A DNA stretch of 64,000 nt from Membranipora membranacea (lineage: Eukaryota; Bryozoa; Gymnolaemata; Cheilostomatida; Membraniporidae): the NCBI GenBank assembly GCA_914767715.1, contig OU612069.1, positions 9,481,387 through 9,545,386 on the forward strand, in the 5' to 3' direction. The notes under the pieces are model-generated. The model was not told the origin of the DNA, did no database searches, and was given only the letters and a program-made list of their open reading frames with translations. Below, in pieces: positions 1 to 13,437 of this stretch. Each line of letters opens with the position of its first letter. Position 1 is the first letter of the stretch. Made by a program: the position numbers and the translations under genes.

Positions 1-3000
1 CTGTACAATACTATCTAACACAACAGGTAAGAGGGGGAGGTAACACATGAGCCTCACTGGAACCTGTCTACTGTACAATACTATCTAACACAACAGGTAA
101 GAGGGGGGATGTCTCACATGAGCCTCACTGGAACCCGTCTACTGTACAATACTATCTAACACAACAGGTAAGAGGGGGGAGGTAACACATGAGCCTCACT
201 GGAACCCGTCTACTGTACAATACTATCTAACACAACAGGTAAGAGGGGGGATGTCTCACATGAGCCTCACTGGAACCCGTCTACTGTACAATACTATCTA
301 ACACAACAGGTAAGAGGGGGGAGGTCACACATGAGCCTCACTGAAACCCATCTACTGTACAATACTATCTAACACAACAGGTAAGGGGGGGGGAGGTCAC
401 ACATGAGCCTCACTGGAACCCGTCTAGTGTACAATACTATCTAACACAACAGGTAAGGGGGAGGTCTCACATGAGCCTCACTGGAACCCATCTACTGTAC
501 AATACTATCTAACACAACAGGTAAGGGGGGGAGGTCACACATGAGCCTTACTGGAACCTGTCTACTGTACCATACTATCTAACACAACAGGTAAGGGGGG
601 GGATATCTCACATGAGCCTCACTGTAACCCGTCTACTGTACAATACTATCTAACACAGCAGGTAAAGGGGGGGGGGGGTCACACATGAGCCTCACTGGAA
701 CCCGTCTACTGAACAATACTATCTAACACAACAGGTAAGAGGGGAGGTCACACATGAGCCTCACTGGAACCCGTCTACTGTACAATACTATCTAACACAA
801 CAGGTAAGAGGGGGAGGTCACACATGAGCCTCACTAGAACCCGTCTACTGTACAATACTATCTAACACAACAGGTAAGAGCGGGAGGTCACACGTGAGCC
901 TCACTGGAACCCTTCTACTGTACAATACTATCTAACACAACAGGTAAGAGGGGGAGGTAACACATGAGCCTCACTAGAACCCGTCTACTGTACAATACTA
1001 TCTAACACAACAGGTAAGAGGGGGAGGTAACACATGAGGCTCACTGGAACCCGTCTACTGTACAATACTATCTAACACAACAGGTAAGAGGGGGGAGGTC
1101 ACACATGAGCCTCACTGTAACCTGTCTACTGTACAATACTATCTAACACAACAGGTAAGAGGGGGAGGTAACACATGAGCCTCACTGGAACCCGTCTTCT
1201 GTACAATACTATCTAACACAACAGGTAAGAGGGGGAGGTCACACATCAGCCTCACTAGAACCCGTCTACTGTACAATACTATCTAACACAACAGGTAAGA
1301 GGGGGAGGTAACACATGAGGCTCACTGGAACCTGTCTACTGTACAATACTATCTAACACAACAGGTAAGAGGGGGAGGTCACACATCAGCCTCACTAGAA
1401 CCCGTCTACTGTACAATACTATCTAACACAACAGGTAAGAGGGGGAGGTCACACATCAGCCTCACTAGAACCCGTCTACTGTACAATACTATCTAACACA
1501 ACAGGTAAGAGGGGGGAGGTCACACATGAGCCTCACTGGAACCTGTCTACTGTACAATACTATCTAACACAACAGGTAAGAGGGGGAGGTCACACATGAG
1601 CCTCACTGGAACCTGTCTACTGTACAATACTATCTAACACAACAGGTAAGAGGGGGAGGTAACACATGAGGCTCACTGGAACCCGTCTACTGTACAATAC
1701 TATCTAACACAACAGGTAAGAGGGGGGAGGTCACACATCAGCCTCACTAGAACCCGTCTACTGTACAATACTATCTAACACAACAGGTAAGAGGAGGGAG
1801 GTAACACATGAGCCTCACTGGAACCCGTCTACTGTACAATACAATCTAACACAACAGGTAAGAGGGGGAGGTAACACATGAGGCTCACTGGAACCTGTCT
1901 ACTGTACAATACTATCTAACACAACAGGTAAGAGGGGGAGGTCACACATCAGCCTCACTAGAACCCTTCTACTGTACAATACTATCTAACACAACAGGTA
2001 AGAGGGGGAGGTCACACATCAGCCTCACTAGAACCCGTCTACTGTACAATACTATCTAACACAACAGGTAAGAGGGGGGAGGTCACACATGAGCCTCACT
2101 GGAACCTGTCTACTGTACAATACTATCTAACACAACAGGTAAGAGGGGGAGGTCACACATGAGCCTCACTGGAACCTGTCTACTGTACAATACTATCTAA
2201 CACAACAGGTAAGAGGGGGAGGTAACACATGAGGCTCACTAGAACCCGTCTACTGTACAATACTATCTAACACAACAGGTAAGAGGGGGGAGGTCACACA
2301 TCAGCCTCACTAGAACCCGTCTACTGTACAATACTATCTAACACAACAGGTAAGAGGGGGGAGGTAACACATGAGCCTCACTGGAACCCGTCTACTGTAC
2401 AATACTATCTAACACAACAGGTAAGAGGGGGAGGTAACACATGAGCCTCACTGGAACCTGTCTACTGTACAATACTATCTAACACAACAGGTAAGAGAGG
2501 GGAGGTAACACATGAGCCTCACTGGAACCTGTCTACTGTACAATACTATCTAACACAACAGGTAAGAGGGGGAGGTAACACATGAGCCTCACTGGAACCC
2601 GTCTTCTGTACAATACTATCTAACACAACAGGTAAGAGGGGGAGGTCACACATCAGCCTCACTAGAACCCGTCTACTGTACAATACTATCTAACACAACA
2701 GGTAAGAGGGGGAGGTAACACATGAGCCTCACTGGAACCTGTCTACTGTACAATACTATCTAACACAACAGGTAAGAGGGGGGAGGTCTCACATGAGCCT
2801 CACTGGAACCCGTCTACTATACAATACTATCTAACACAACAGGTAAGGGGGGGATATCTCACATGAGCCTCACTGTAACCTGTCTACTGTACAATACTAT
2901 CTAACACAACAGGTAAGAGGGGGAGGTCACACATGAGCCTCACTGGAACCTGTCTACTGTACAATACTATCTAACACAACAGGTAAGAGGGGGAGGTAAC

Positions 3001-6000
3001 ACATGAGGCTCACTGGAACTCGTCTACTGTACAATACTATCTAACACAACAGGTAAGAGGGGGAGGTCTCACATGAGCCTCACTGGAACCTGTCTACTGT
3101 ACAATACTATCTAACACAACAGGTAAGGGGGGGGGAGGTAACACATGAGCCTCACTGGAACCCGTCTACTGTATAATACTATCTAACACAACAGGTAAGA
3201 GGGGGGAGGTCACACATGAGCCTCACTGGAACCCGTCTACTGTACAATACTATCTAACACAACAGGTAAGAGGGGGGAGGTCTCACATGAGCCTCACTGG
3301 AACCCGTCTACTGTACAATACTATCTAACACAACAGGTAAGAGGGGGAGGTAACACATGAGCCTCACTGTAACCCGTCTACTGTACAATACTATCTAACA
3401 CAACAGGTAAGAGGGGGAGGTAACACATGAGGCTCACTAGAACCCGTCTACTGTACAATACTATCTAACACAACAGGTAAGAGGGGGAGGTAACACATGA
3501 GCCTCACTGGAACCTGTCTACTGTACAATACTATCTAACACAACAGGTAAGAGGGGGAGGTAACACATGAGCCTCACTGGAACCCGTCTACTGTACAATA
3601 CTATCTAACACAACAGGTAAGAGGGGGAGGTAACACATGAGCCTCACTGGAACCTGTCTACTGTACAATACTATCTAACACAACAGGTAAGAGGGGGGAT
3701 GTCTCACATGAGCCTCACTGGAACCCGTCTACTGTACAATACTATCTAACACAACAGGTAAGAGGGGGGAGGTAACACATGAGCCTCACTGGAACCCGTC
3801 TACTGTACAATACTATCTAACACAACAGGTAAGAGGGGGGATGTCTCACATGAGCCTCACTGGAACCCGTCTACTGTACAATACTATCTAACACAACAGG
3901 TAAGAGGGGGGAGGTCACACATGAGCCTCACTGAAACCCATCTACTGTACAATACTATCTAACACAACAGGTAAGGGGGGGGGGAGGTCACACATGAGCC
4001 TCACTGGAACCCGTCTAGTGTACAATACTATCTAACACAACAGGTAAGGGGGAGGTCTCACATGAGCCTCACTGGAACCCATCTACTGTACAATACTATC
4101 TAACACAACAGGTAAGGGGGGGAGGTCACACATGAGCCTTACTGGAACCTGTCTACTGTACCATACTATCTAACACAACAGGTAAGAGGGGGGATATCTC
4201 ACATGAGCCTCACTGTAACCCGTCTACTGTACAATACTATCTAACACAGCAGGTAAAGGGGGGGGGGGGTCACACATGAGCCTCACTGGAACCCGTCTAC
4301 TGAACAATACTATCTAACACAACAGGTAAGAGGGGAGGTCACACATGAGCCTCACTGGAACCCGTCTACTGTACAATACTATCTAACACAACAGGTAAGA
4401 GGGGGAGGTCACACATGAGCCTCACTAGAACCCGTCTACTGTACAATACTATCTAACACAACAGGTAAGAGCGGGAGGTCACACGTGAGCCTCACTGGAA
4501 CCCTTCTACTGTACAATACTATCTAACACAACAGGTAAGAGGGGGAGGTAACACATGAGCCTCACTAGAACCCGTCTACTGTACAATACTATCTAACACA
4601 ACAGGTAAGAGGGGGAGGTAACACATGAGCCTCACTAGAACCCGTCTACTGTACAATACTATCTAACACAACAGGTAAGAGGGGGAGGTAACACATGAGG
4701 CTCACTGGAACCCGTCTACTGTACAATACTATCTAACACAACAGGTAAGAGGGGGGAGGTCACACATGAGCCTCACTGTAACCTGTCTACTGTACAATAC
4801 TATCTAACACAACAGGTAAGAGGGGGAGGTAACACATGAGCCTCACTGGAACCCGTCTACTGTACAATACTATCTAACACAACAGGTAAGAGGGGGAGGT
4901 CACACATGAGCCTCACTGGAACCTGTCTACTGTACAATACTATCTAACACAACAGGTAAGAGGGGGAGGTAACACATGAGCCTCACTGGAACCCGTCTAC
5001 TGTACAATACTATCTAACACAACAGGTAAGAGGGGGAGGTAACACATGAGCCTCACTGGAACCCGTCTACTGTACAATACTATCTAACACAACAGGTAAG
5101 AGGGGGGAGGTCACACATGAGCCTCACTGGAACCTGTCTACTGTACAATACTATCTAACACAACAGGTAAGAGGGGGAGGTAACACATGAGCCTCACTGG
5201 AACCCGTCTACTGTACAATACTATCTAACACAACAGGTAAGAGGGGGAGGTCACACATGAGCCTCACTGGAACCCGTCTACTGTACAATACTATCTAACA
5301 CAACAGGTAAGAGGGGGAGGTAACACATGAGCCTCACTGGAACCCGTCTACTGTACAATACTATCTAACACAACAGGTAAGAGGGGGGAGGTCACACATG
5401 AGCCTCACTGGAACCTGTCTACTGTACAATACTATGTAACACAACAGGTAAGAGGGGGAGGTAACACATGAGCCTCACTGGAACCCGTCTACTGTACAAT
5501 ACTATCTAACACAACAGGTAAGAGGGGGGAGGTCACACATGAGCCTCACTGGAACCTGTCTACTGTACAATACTATCTAACACAACAGGTAAGAGGGGGA
5601 GGTCACACATGAGCCTCACTGGAACCCGTCTACTGTACAATACTATCTAACACAACAGGTAAGAGGGGGAGGTAACACATGAGCCTCACTGGAACCCTTC
5701 TACTGTACAATACTATCTAACACAACAGGTAAGGGGGGAGGTCTCACATGAGCCTCACTGGAACCCGTCTACTGTACAATACTATCTAACACAACGGGTA
5801 AGAGGGGGAGGTAACACATGAGCCTCACTGGAACCTGTTTACTGTACAATACTATCTAACACAACAGGTAAGGGGGGAGGTCTCACATGAGCCTCACTGG
5901 AACCCGTCTACTGTACAATACTATCTAACACAACAGGTAAGAGGGGGAGGTCACACATCAGCCTCACTGGAACCCGTCTACTGTACAATACTATCTAACA

Positions 6001-9000
6001 CAACAGGTAAGAGGGGGAGGTAACACATGAGCCTCACTGGAACCCGTCTACTGTACAATACTATCTAACACAACAGGTAAGAGGGGGGAGGTCACACATG
6101 AGCCTCACTGGAACCTGTCTACTGTACAATACTATCTAACACAACAGGTAAGAGGGGGAGGTAACACATGAGCCTCACTGGAACCCGTCTACTGTACAAT
6201 ACTATCTAACACAACAGGTAAGAGGGGGAGGTCACACATGAGCCTCACTGGAACCCATCTACTGTACAATACTATCTAACACAACAGGTAAGAGGGGGAG
6301 GTAACACATGAGCCTCACTAGAACCCGTCTACTGTACAATACTATCTAACACAACAGGTAAGAGGGGGAGGTAACACATGAGCCTCACTGTAACCTGTCT
6401 ACTGTACAATACTATCTAACACAACAGGTAAGAGGGGGAGGTAACACATGAGCCTCACTGGAACCTGTCTACTGTACAATACTATCTAACACAACAGGTA
6501 AGAGGGGGAGGTAACACATGAGCCTCACTAGAACCCGTCTACTGTACAATACTATCTAACACAACAGGTAAGAGCGGGAGGTAACACATCAGCCTCACTA
6601 GAACCCGTCTACTGTACAATACTATCTAACACAACAGGTAAGGGGGGGAGGTCTCACATGAGCCTCACTGGAACCCGTCTACTGTACAATACTATCTAAC
6701 ACAACAGGTAAGAGGGGGAGGTAACACATGAGCCTCACTGGAACCCTTCTACTGTACAATACTATCTAACACAACAGGTAAGAGGGGGAGGTAACACATG
6801 AGCCTCACTGGAACCCGTCTACTGTACAATACTATCTAACACAACAGGTAAGAGGGGGAGGTAACACATGAGCCTCACTGGAACCCTTCTACTGTACAAT
6901 ACTATCTAACACAACAGGTAAGAGGGGGAGGTAACACATGAGCCTCACTAGAACCCGTCTACTGTACAATACTATCTAACACAACAGGTAAGAGCGGGAG
7001 GTAACACGTGAGCCTCACTGGAACCCGTCTACTGTACAATACTATCTAACACAACAGGTAAGGGGGGGAGGTAACACATGAGCCTCACTGGAACCCTTCT
7101 ACTGTACAATACTATCTAACACAACAGGTAAGAGCGGGAGGTAACACGTGAGCCTCACTGGAACCCGTCTACTGTACAATACTATCTAACACAACAGGTA
7201 AGGGGGGGAGGTAACACATGAGCCTCACTGTAACCTGTCTACTGTACAATACTATCTAACACAACAGGTAAGAGGGGGAGGTAACACATGAGCCTCACTG
7301 GAACCCGTCTACTGTACAATACTATCTAACACAACAGGTAAGAGGGGGAGGTAACACATGAGCCTCACTGGAACCTGTCTACTGTACAATACTATCTAAC
7401 ACAACAGGTAAGAGGGGGAGGTAACACATGAGCCTCACTGGAACCTGTCTACTGTACAATACTATCTAACACAACAGGTAAGAGGAGGGAGGTAACACAT
7501 GAGCCTCACTGGAACCTGTCTACTGTACAATACTATCTAACACAACAGGTAAGAGGGGGAGGTAACACATGAGCCTCACTGGAACCCTTCTACTGTACAA
7601 TACTATCTAACACAACAGGTAAGAGGGGGAGGTAACACATGAGCCTCACTGGAACCCGTCTACTGTACAATACTATCTAACACAACAGGTAAGAGGGGGA
7701 GGTAACACATGAGCCTCACTGGAACCTGTCTACTGTACAATACTATCTAACACAACAGGTAAGAGGGGGGAGGTCACACATGAGCCTCACTGGAACCCGT
7801 CTACTGTACAATACTATCTAACACAACAGGTAAGAGGGGGGAGGTCTCACATGAGCCTCACTGGAACCCGTCTACTGTACAATACTATCTAACACAACAG
7901 GTAAGAGGGGGAGGTAACACATGAGCCTCACTGGAACCTGTCTACTGTACAATACTATCTAACACAACAGGTAAGAGGGGGGATGTCTCACATGAGCCTC
8001 ACTGGAACCCGTCTACTGTACAATACTATCTAACACAACAGGTAAGAGGGGGGAGGTAACACATGAGCCTCACTGGAACCCGTCTACTGTACAATACTAT
8101 CTAACACAACAGGTAAGAGGGGGGATGTCTCACATGAGCCTCACTGGAACCCGTCTACTGTACAATACTATCTAACACAACAGGTAAGAGGGGGGAGGTC
8201 ACACATGAGCCTCACTGAAACCCATCTACTGTACAATACTATCTAACACAACAGGTAAGGGGGGGGGAGGTCACACATGAGCCTCACTGGAACCCGTCTA
8301 GTGTACAATACTATCTAACACAACAGGTAAGGGGGAGGTCTCACATGAGCCTCACTGGAACCCATCTACTGTACAATACTATCTAACACAACAGGTAAGG
8401 GGGGGGAGGTCACACATGAGCCTTACTGGAACCTGTCTACTGTACCATACTATCTAACACAACAGGTAAGGGGGGGATATCTCACATGAGCCTCACTGTA
8501 ACCCATCTACTGTACAATACTATCTAACACAGCAGGTAAAGGGGGGGGGGGGTCACACATGAGCCTCACTGGAACCCGTCTACTGAACAATACTATCTAA
8601 CACAACAGGTAAGAGGGGAGGTCACACATGAGCCTCACTGGAACCTGCCTACTGTACAATACTATCTAACACAACAGGTAAGGGGGGGGGGGTCACACAT
8701 GACCCTCACTGGAACCCGTCTACTGTACAATACTATCTAACACAACAGGTAAGGGGGAAGGTCTCACATGAGCCTCACTGTAACCCGTCTACTGTACAAT
8801 ACTATCTAACACAACAGGTAAGGGGGGAGGTCTCACATGAGCCTCACTGGAACCCGTCCACTGTACAATACTATCTAACACAACAGGTAAGGGGGAGGTC
8901 ACACATGAGCCTCACTGGAACCCGTCTACTGTACAATACTATCTAACACAACAGGTAAGGGGGGGGTCACACATGAGCCTCACTGGAACCCGTCTACTGT

Positions 9001-9797
9001 ACAATACTATCTAACACAACAGGTAAGGGGGGGGTCACACATGAGCCTCACTAGAACCCGTCTACTGTAAATACTATCTAACACAACAGGTAAGAGGGGG
9101 GAGGTCACACATGAGCCTCACTGGAACACGTCTACTGTACAATACTATCTAACACAACAGGTAAGAGGGGGGAGGTCTCACATGAGCCCCTCTGGAACAC
9201 GTCTACTGTACAATACTATCTAACACAACAGGTAAGAGGGGGGAGGTCTCACATGAGCCCCTCTGGAACCCGTCTACTGTACAATACTATCTAACACAGC
9301 AGGTAAGAGAGGGAGGTCACACATGAGCCTCACTGGAACCCATCTACTGCACAATACTATCTAAAACAACAGGTAAGAGGGGGGAGGTCTCACATGAGCC
9401 TCACTGGAACCTGTCTACTGTACAATACTATCTAACACAACAGGTAAGGGGGGGAGGTGACACATGAGCCTCACTGGAACCCATCTACTGTACAATACTA
9501 TCTAACACAACAGGTAAGGGGGGAGGTCTCACATGAGCCTCACTAGAACCCATCTACTGTACAATACTATCTCACACACCAGGTAAGGGGGGAGGTCTCA
9601 CATGAGCCTCACTGGAACCCGTCTACTGTTCAATACTATCTAACACAACAGGTAAGGGGGGAGGTCACACATGAGCCTCACTGGAACCCGTCTACTGTAC
9701 AATACTATCTCACACAACAGGTAAGGGGGGGGGAGGTCTCACATGAGCCTCACTGGAACCCGTCTACTGTACAATACTATCTAACACAACAGGTAGG
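1..9797. repeat. ~70-bp minisatellite array with higher-order repeats
   Basis: About 140 head-to-tail units of about 70 bp fill the left 9.8 kb and continue beyond the window edge. Each unit has a nearly invariant core (CTGTACAATACTATCTAACA then CAACAGGTAAG), a G run whose length varies from about 4 to 12, and a variable arm around CACATGAGCCTCACTGGAAC. Point variants (GTAACAC/GTCACAC/GTCTCAC; GAACCC/GAACCTG/GTAACC; CATGAG/CATCAG) define unit types. An ordered block of types starting at 1 recurs at about 3591 and about 7875; a unique marker (AGCAGGTAAA before a long G run) sits at 661, 4252 and 8535, giving offsets of 3591 and 4283. Shorter duplications with an offset of about 560 bp (8 units) are visible at 1.4-2.3 kb. 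No long frame stays open, because 70 is not a multiple of 3 and the G runs shift frame. The unit type degenerates toward the right end (8.6-9.8 kb). Confidence 0.98.
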
Positions 9798-9806
9798 GGG
9801 GGGGAT

Positions 9807-9947
9807 GTCATCTGCCTTTTTGTGAGGAGAGATGATTTGAAGTTCATAAGTTTTCGGATGGAGGTTTGGAGATTGTTTAGAACTGAGGACAGAGTGGAGA
9901 GGTTTGTGACGGGCAGGAGTCAGCTCCCGTATGAGGATCAAATCTAA
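9807..9947 (+). other. short open frame directly after the minisatellite
   Basis: The final repeat unit breaks at its G run and is followed by a 46-codon frame open to a TAA at 9945-9947, with varied, protein-like composition (for example RMEVWRLFRTEDRVERF). A possible acceptor (CTGCCTTTTTGTGAG) ends at about 9826 and would need an incoming phase of 2. It could be a terminal exon of a gene whose intron holds the satellite, or chance. A frame of this length is not rare, and no homology is recognised. Confidence 0.2.
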
Positions 9948-10013
9948 GGATTGTGAGCTAGGATAATGAGGGATTTGTGATTTTATTATGTGAAGATTAT
10001 GGATTTGAGTGGT

Positions 10014-10145
10014 ATAATCACCTGCCAGGGAATTGGTTCCTCCAGAGGTGTGGGTTCGAGTCCCATTGATGGGACAATCCTTGATTTGTCATCCCAGCCT
10101 CAGACACCCTTTGGTGTAGTTGCTTCCAGTTGAACTCTTCCAGTT
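10014..10145 (+). mobile_element. tRNA-derived SINE-like element, family A, copy 1
   Basis: An RNA polymerase III B-box-like motif (GGTTCGAGTCC, about 10053-10063) lies in GTGTGGGTTCGAGTCCCATT and is followed by CAGCCTCAGACACCCTTTGGTG. The reverse complement of 57236-57395 has the same order (GTTGTGGGTTCGAGTCCCAC, then CAGCCCCCAGCACCCTTGGG), so these are two diverged copies of one dispersed family. The body is not cloverleaf-perfect, so it is not called as a tRNA gene. Confidence 0.6.
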
Positions 10146-10685
10146 GTTGTTAGGGCTGTACTATCACCTCCCGTAATCGCCGGGGGGGGGGCCCTTTATT
10201 GTGTATAGAAACAATGATTTTGAGAACAAAATAGTTGTGTTGTTGAGAATTAACCACACTATTAGAATGATATTATCACATAACAGTCATCGTAATCTTT
10301 CTCTGGAACAAATATGTTTCTGATTGATTGATTGTTTACATACAATTACAAAATCATGACAAGGATGATTAAGAATTGTATGCATGTGACAGCTCTCATT
10401 GTAACTCAGTTATCCATGGAATTGTTGTATAAAAGTGACTTAGATGGCATATGAAACATGACAATTAGCGGCAAGTCTGCGATCTCTTGTTTTGAGGTAA
10501 CTGTGATGATATTAAAAGGCCAAATTAATATATGATCATCATTATCATATTGTTACATTGTAGAATGATGTAGGAATTGAGACTCTGAAAACTCTGGTGG
10601 ATAACTTCTGTAAGACCCATTGCTCGAGCTCCATCGAAGAATGATTTCAAATTGGTCGGAATATTTGGAACTTCTCTAAGACATC

Positions 10686-10880
10686 TTGTACAATATTAGA
10701 ACCTACACCCTGCCTAATATTTAGAGCAAGAAGTATTTATTACTCCGATTGAGCAGATAACTTCTGCTTTTACATGGGAATTTGCAATAATATTTTGCAG
10801 TGTAGGCAGGGAGTGTGGGATACCCTCCCACCCTCCCTCGTGTAGGCAGGGTGGAGGTTTTGTTCTAATATTGTACAACT
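10686..10880. mobile_element. inverted-repeat element (MITE-like)
   Basis: The left end (TTGTACAATATTAGAACC, then TACACCCTGCCTA) is mirrored by the right end, whose reverse complement reads TTGTACAATATTAGAACA, then CCACCCTGCCTACA. The arms are about 30-35 bp around a body of about 120 bp with no open frame. No target-site duplication could be settled. Confidence 0.55.
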
Positions 10881-11914
10881 GGCCCACATTTAAATACCTT
10901 ATTCAGTGTTTATATTATTGGTTGGCTGTTTCAGTAATCACAGATACTGTTTTTATAGCTGCTGTTTAGTTCAGCCAAGCTTAGCTTCAGCTGGCCCTAA
11001 TGAGTTATCGTCTGTGAGCATTTAAATTTGTGAATGAACTGCTACTTAGTCATAATATGTGTCGGTGGCTAAAGACAATAAAAACAAGACTGATGACTTG
11101 TTGGAAATATTATGATCTCGCTCGTGTTGTTGGTAGCATTTCAACCGCTTTTGTTTTTATTTTTCATTGTTTATGACATTCCTGTTTTTTGTTAACGATT
11201 AGTTTATACAAATATAATTAAAACCTCAGATCAACAATGAGTTATTCACTTTAGTCATGCAGTTATAATTCAATTAAAAAAATATATAGCTGTCTAATTT
11301 GAATGAGAATTAAATATTGTTAGACCTGGAACAAAAGACAAGCCGTGATTAATCAGCAGTGGGTCATAGCAGTGTACATATTTAAGCTAGGTAACACAGT
11401 CATGCGCTCAACTGGATTGAGCTATGCATGAGCTGATAAGAAAATGCCAAAGTCATATGATAGGCGTTTCAATGTCAAGGTGAATAGTTGCATTGCTATA
11501 CGTGACTGTGTTGTGACCATTCTTAGTGTGAAGTTTTATCACTAACAGCGCACAGGTGTACTTCTGCTACTGCTCAAATTTATCAATCTAGAATAAGGCT
11601 TATTCCAACACCGAGAGACTTGACTGTATAGCCAATCAACAGATTTAACAACTGTAAGTGTATATGCTTTCAAAATTTTATCACCTGTGCCTTTGGAGGA
11701 AAAGTGATCATGCTCTACTGTAGTGAGGGTGGAATTTGAATGAAGGTTCAATTGGCTTACCAATACTTTGGCTCTCATGAATTGAAGCTACTCATGATAT
11801 GTTGGCAAGAGGTTGTCCCTTTGGAATACATTTTAATCTTTGTAGTCTTTGATTCCTCCTTTGTGCAAATTATAACAACTCGGAGCAGCAGGTTCAGACT
11901 ATTTTCACTGTTAC

Positions 11915-12652
11915 CATACTTGCCAACCTGTACGCATAAAGCGTTTGTAAACGCTTATTTGACACTAATTGAGTTTTAAACGCAAAACGCTAGTTGTACT
12001 CATTTATGGTTTTCCAAACGCCTGTTCATCTAATTAGGCAATCAAAAACGCATCTTTTATCTTTAGTGTTTACTTGGTTGTCATGGTTAAATAATAGTCT
12101 AAAAATCTGGTATTGGCTGCAGAAAACCATGATGTTGATTTACAGTTGACTTTTTACCTGTCCAAGTTTTGCATGAGCCAAATTGCAACTTTTCTTCAAT
12201 GAGACACAACATAACTAGTAATCCATTGTAGAATATTGGTTCTGCCAACTTCAACTTTTCTTTAATCAGAGTAACAAAGTTGTCTACCTCCTTGTTGGGG
12301 TGAGATAACTCAGATCTCCTGCCCCAGTGTTTCAAGGGCAAACCAGGGAGGATGGGCAAACAGGGTTTCAAATAGCCTGTCTTGTCCAGACAGGCTAGGT
12401 TACAAACAACTTCTCATTTATTATTAGCAGATTGCACCTTACAACGCAAAGGGAAAAAGACTAATGTTGAGTGATCTGCACTCCTCTGCTACTAAGGACT
12501 ACTTACTGTGATAATAGGACTTTTCGCGCGTAGCGCGAAAAATTTTTTGGGGCGTTTTCTGGTCATTTGAGGCACCCTGGAGTTTTGTACTCATTTTTAA
12601 GCATTTTGCAAATTTTTGTACTCATTTTGGAAAAATTAGGTTGGCAAGTCTG
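11915..12652. mobile_element. 738-bp TIR element with 7-bp target duplication
   Basis: The termini CATACTTGCCAACCT (11915-11929) and AGGTTGGCAAGTCTG (12638-12652) are inverted repeats matching at 14 of 15 positions. They are flanked by the direct repeat CTGTTAC (11908-11914 and 12653-12659), as expected of a target-site duplication. Subterminal TGTACTCATTT and AAACGC-type motifs recur at both ends. A near-perfect GC hairpin (TTTTCGCGC, GTA, GCGCGAAAA) lies at about 12522-12542. The element appears to be a non-autonomous DNA transposon. A 90-codon minus-strand open frame inside (12371-12099) has no recognised transposase motif and might be captured host sequence. The superfamily is not assigned; a 7-bp duplication is atypical of the common 8-bp hAT pattern. 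Confidence 0.65.
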
Positions 12653-13263
12653 CTGTTACTCAATGCTGTATTTCTTGTATTTTCAAAAATTCTAACTTGG
12701 GGTGATACATACAGGAGGTTCTTTTACAATGCAGTATTGGAATTTTATCCTCCTGTTCCACTAGTTCACTGAATGTCAAAGGTGTCACTACCCTGATCAT
12801 CTTAAGTCACTAAAACTATGTCCGTCTCAAAGTTGTTTGAGGAAGTTGTCTAGGTAATTTTTCCTAATATGTCTCTGTATGTAAAACAAATCATGTATTA
12901 TTGTCTGTGGGTGAGACAGTGCACAAATTAGGACGGTTTTAGCTGTGTACACAATGCACTAGATAACACAGTCAAGCGCTAATAATAACAATGCTATAAT
13001 ACACAGCATGGTTAACCTGTTGCTAACGCTGCCATCACATAAATCAATGGCTATACATAGTGTGCTCGGGTGGTCTATCCAGTTTCTTTTTACCTGTAAA
13101 GAGAATGGATTTGTCTGTCTGAAACAAGGGAAGCATGAAAATATTCATAGAGTGTATTAAAGGATTTTGTATTTGTGATCATTTCCTTATAACTTGATTT
13201 AAATGGTGGTGATAGAAATTTAGTTTGACCTACAGAGTAACCTGCTGGGAACACCCAGGTGAA

Positions 13264-13372
13264 GTATGGCGGCCCATAGCACCTTTATTAATGCGCATTA
13301 GCTAACATGCTAAGTCGCTAAGTCGCTAATGCGCATTAGTTAACATGCTAACTCGCTAATGCGCATTAAGAG
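13264..13372. repeat. TAATGCGCATTA repeat element, copy 1
   Basis: The sequence GGCGGCCCATAGCACC, then TTTATTAATGCGCATTAGC, is followed by about 30-bp tandem units built on the 12-bp perfect palindrome TAATGCGCATTA and AACATGCTAA. It is the reverse complement of 18808-18945, so two copies of one element lie in opposite orientation 5.5 kb apart. Confidence 0.8.
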
Positions 13373-13437
13373 ATTAAAGATTTCCAGAAATATTTTTGGG
13401 TCTGTCTTTATGCATGTGCGGGCTATCACTGTCTTGA

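Noticed and set aside
1-9797. CRISPR-like or telomeric array
   Set aside because: The whole ~70-bp unit repeats without unique spacers, and the unit is not a telomeric hexamer. The rest of the window is clearly animal DNA.
10053-10063. B-box-like GGTTCGAGTCC words as real tRNA genes (also at 43028, 57312, 60495, 61938)
   Set aside because: Flanking sequence does not fold into a full cloverleaf with acceptor stem. Several copies share non-tRNA bodies, so they are SINE-derived.
12099-12371. 90-codon minus-strand frame as an independent gene
   Set aside because: It lies wholly inside the 11915-12652 transposon-like element and lacks start context or splice signals; kept only as a note on the element.
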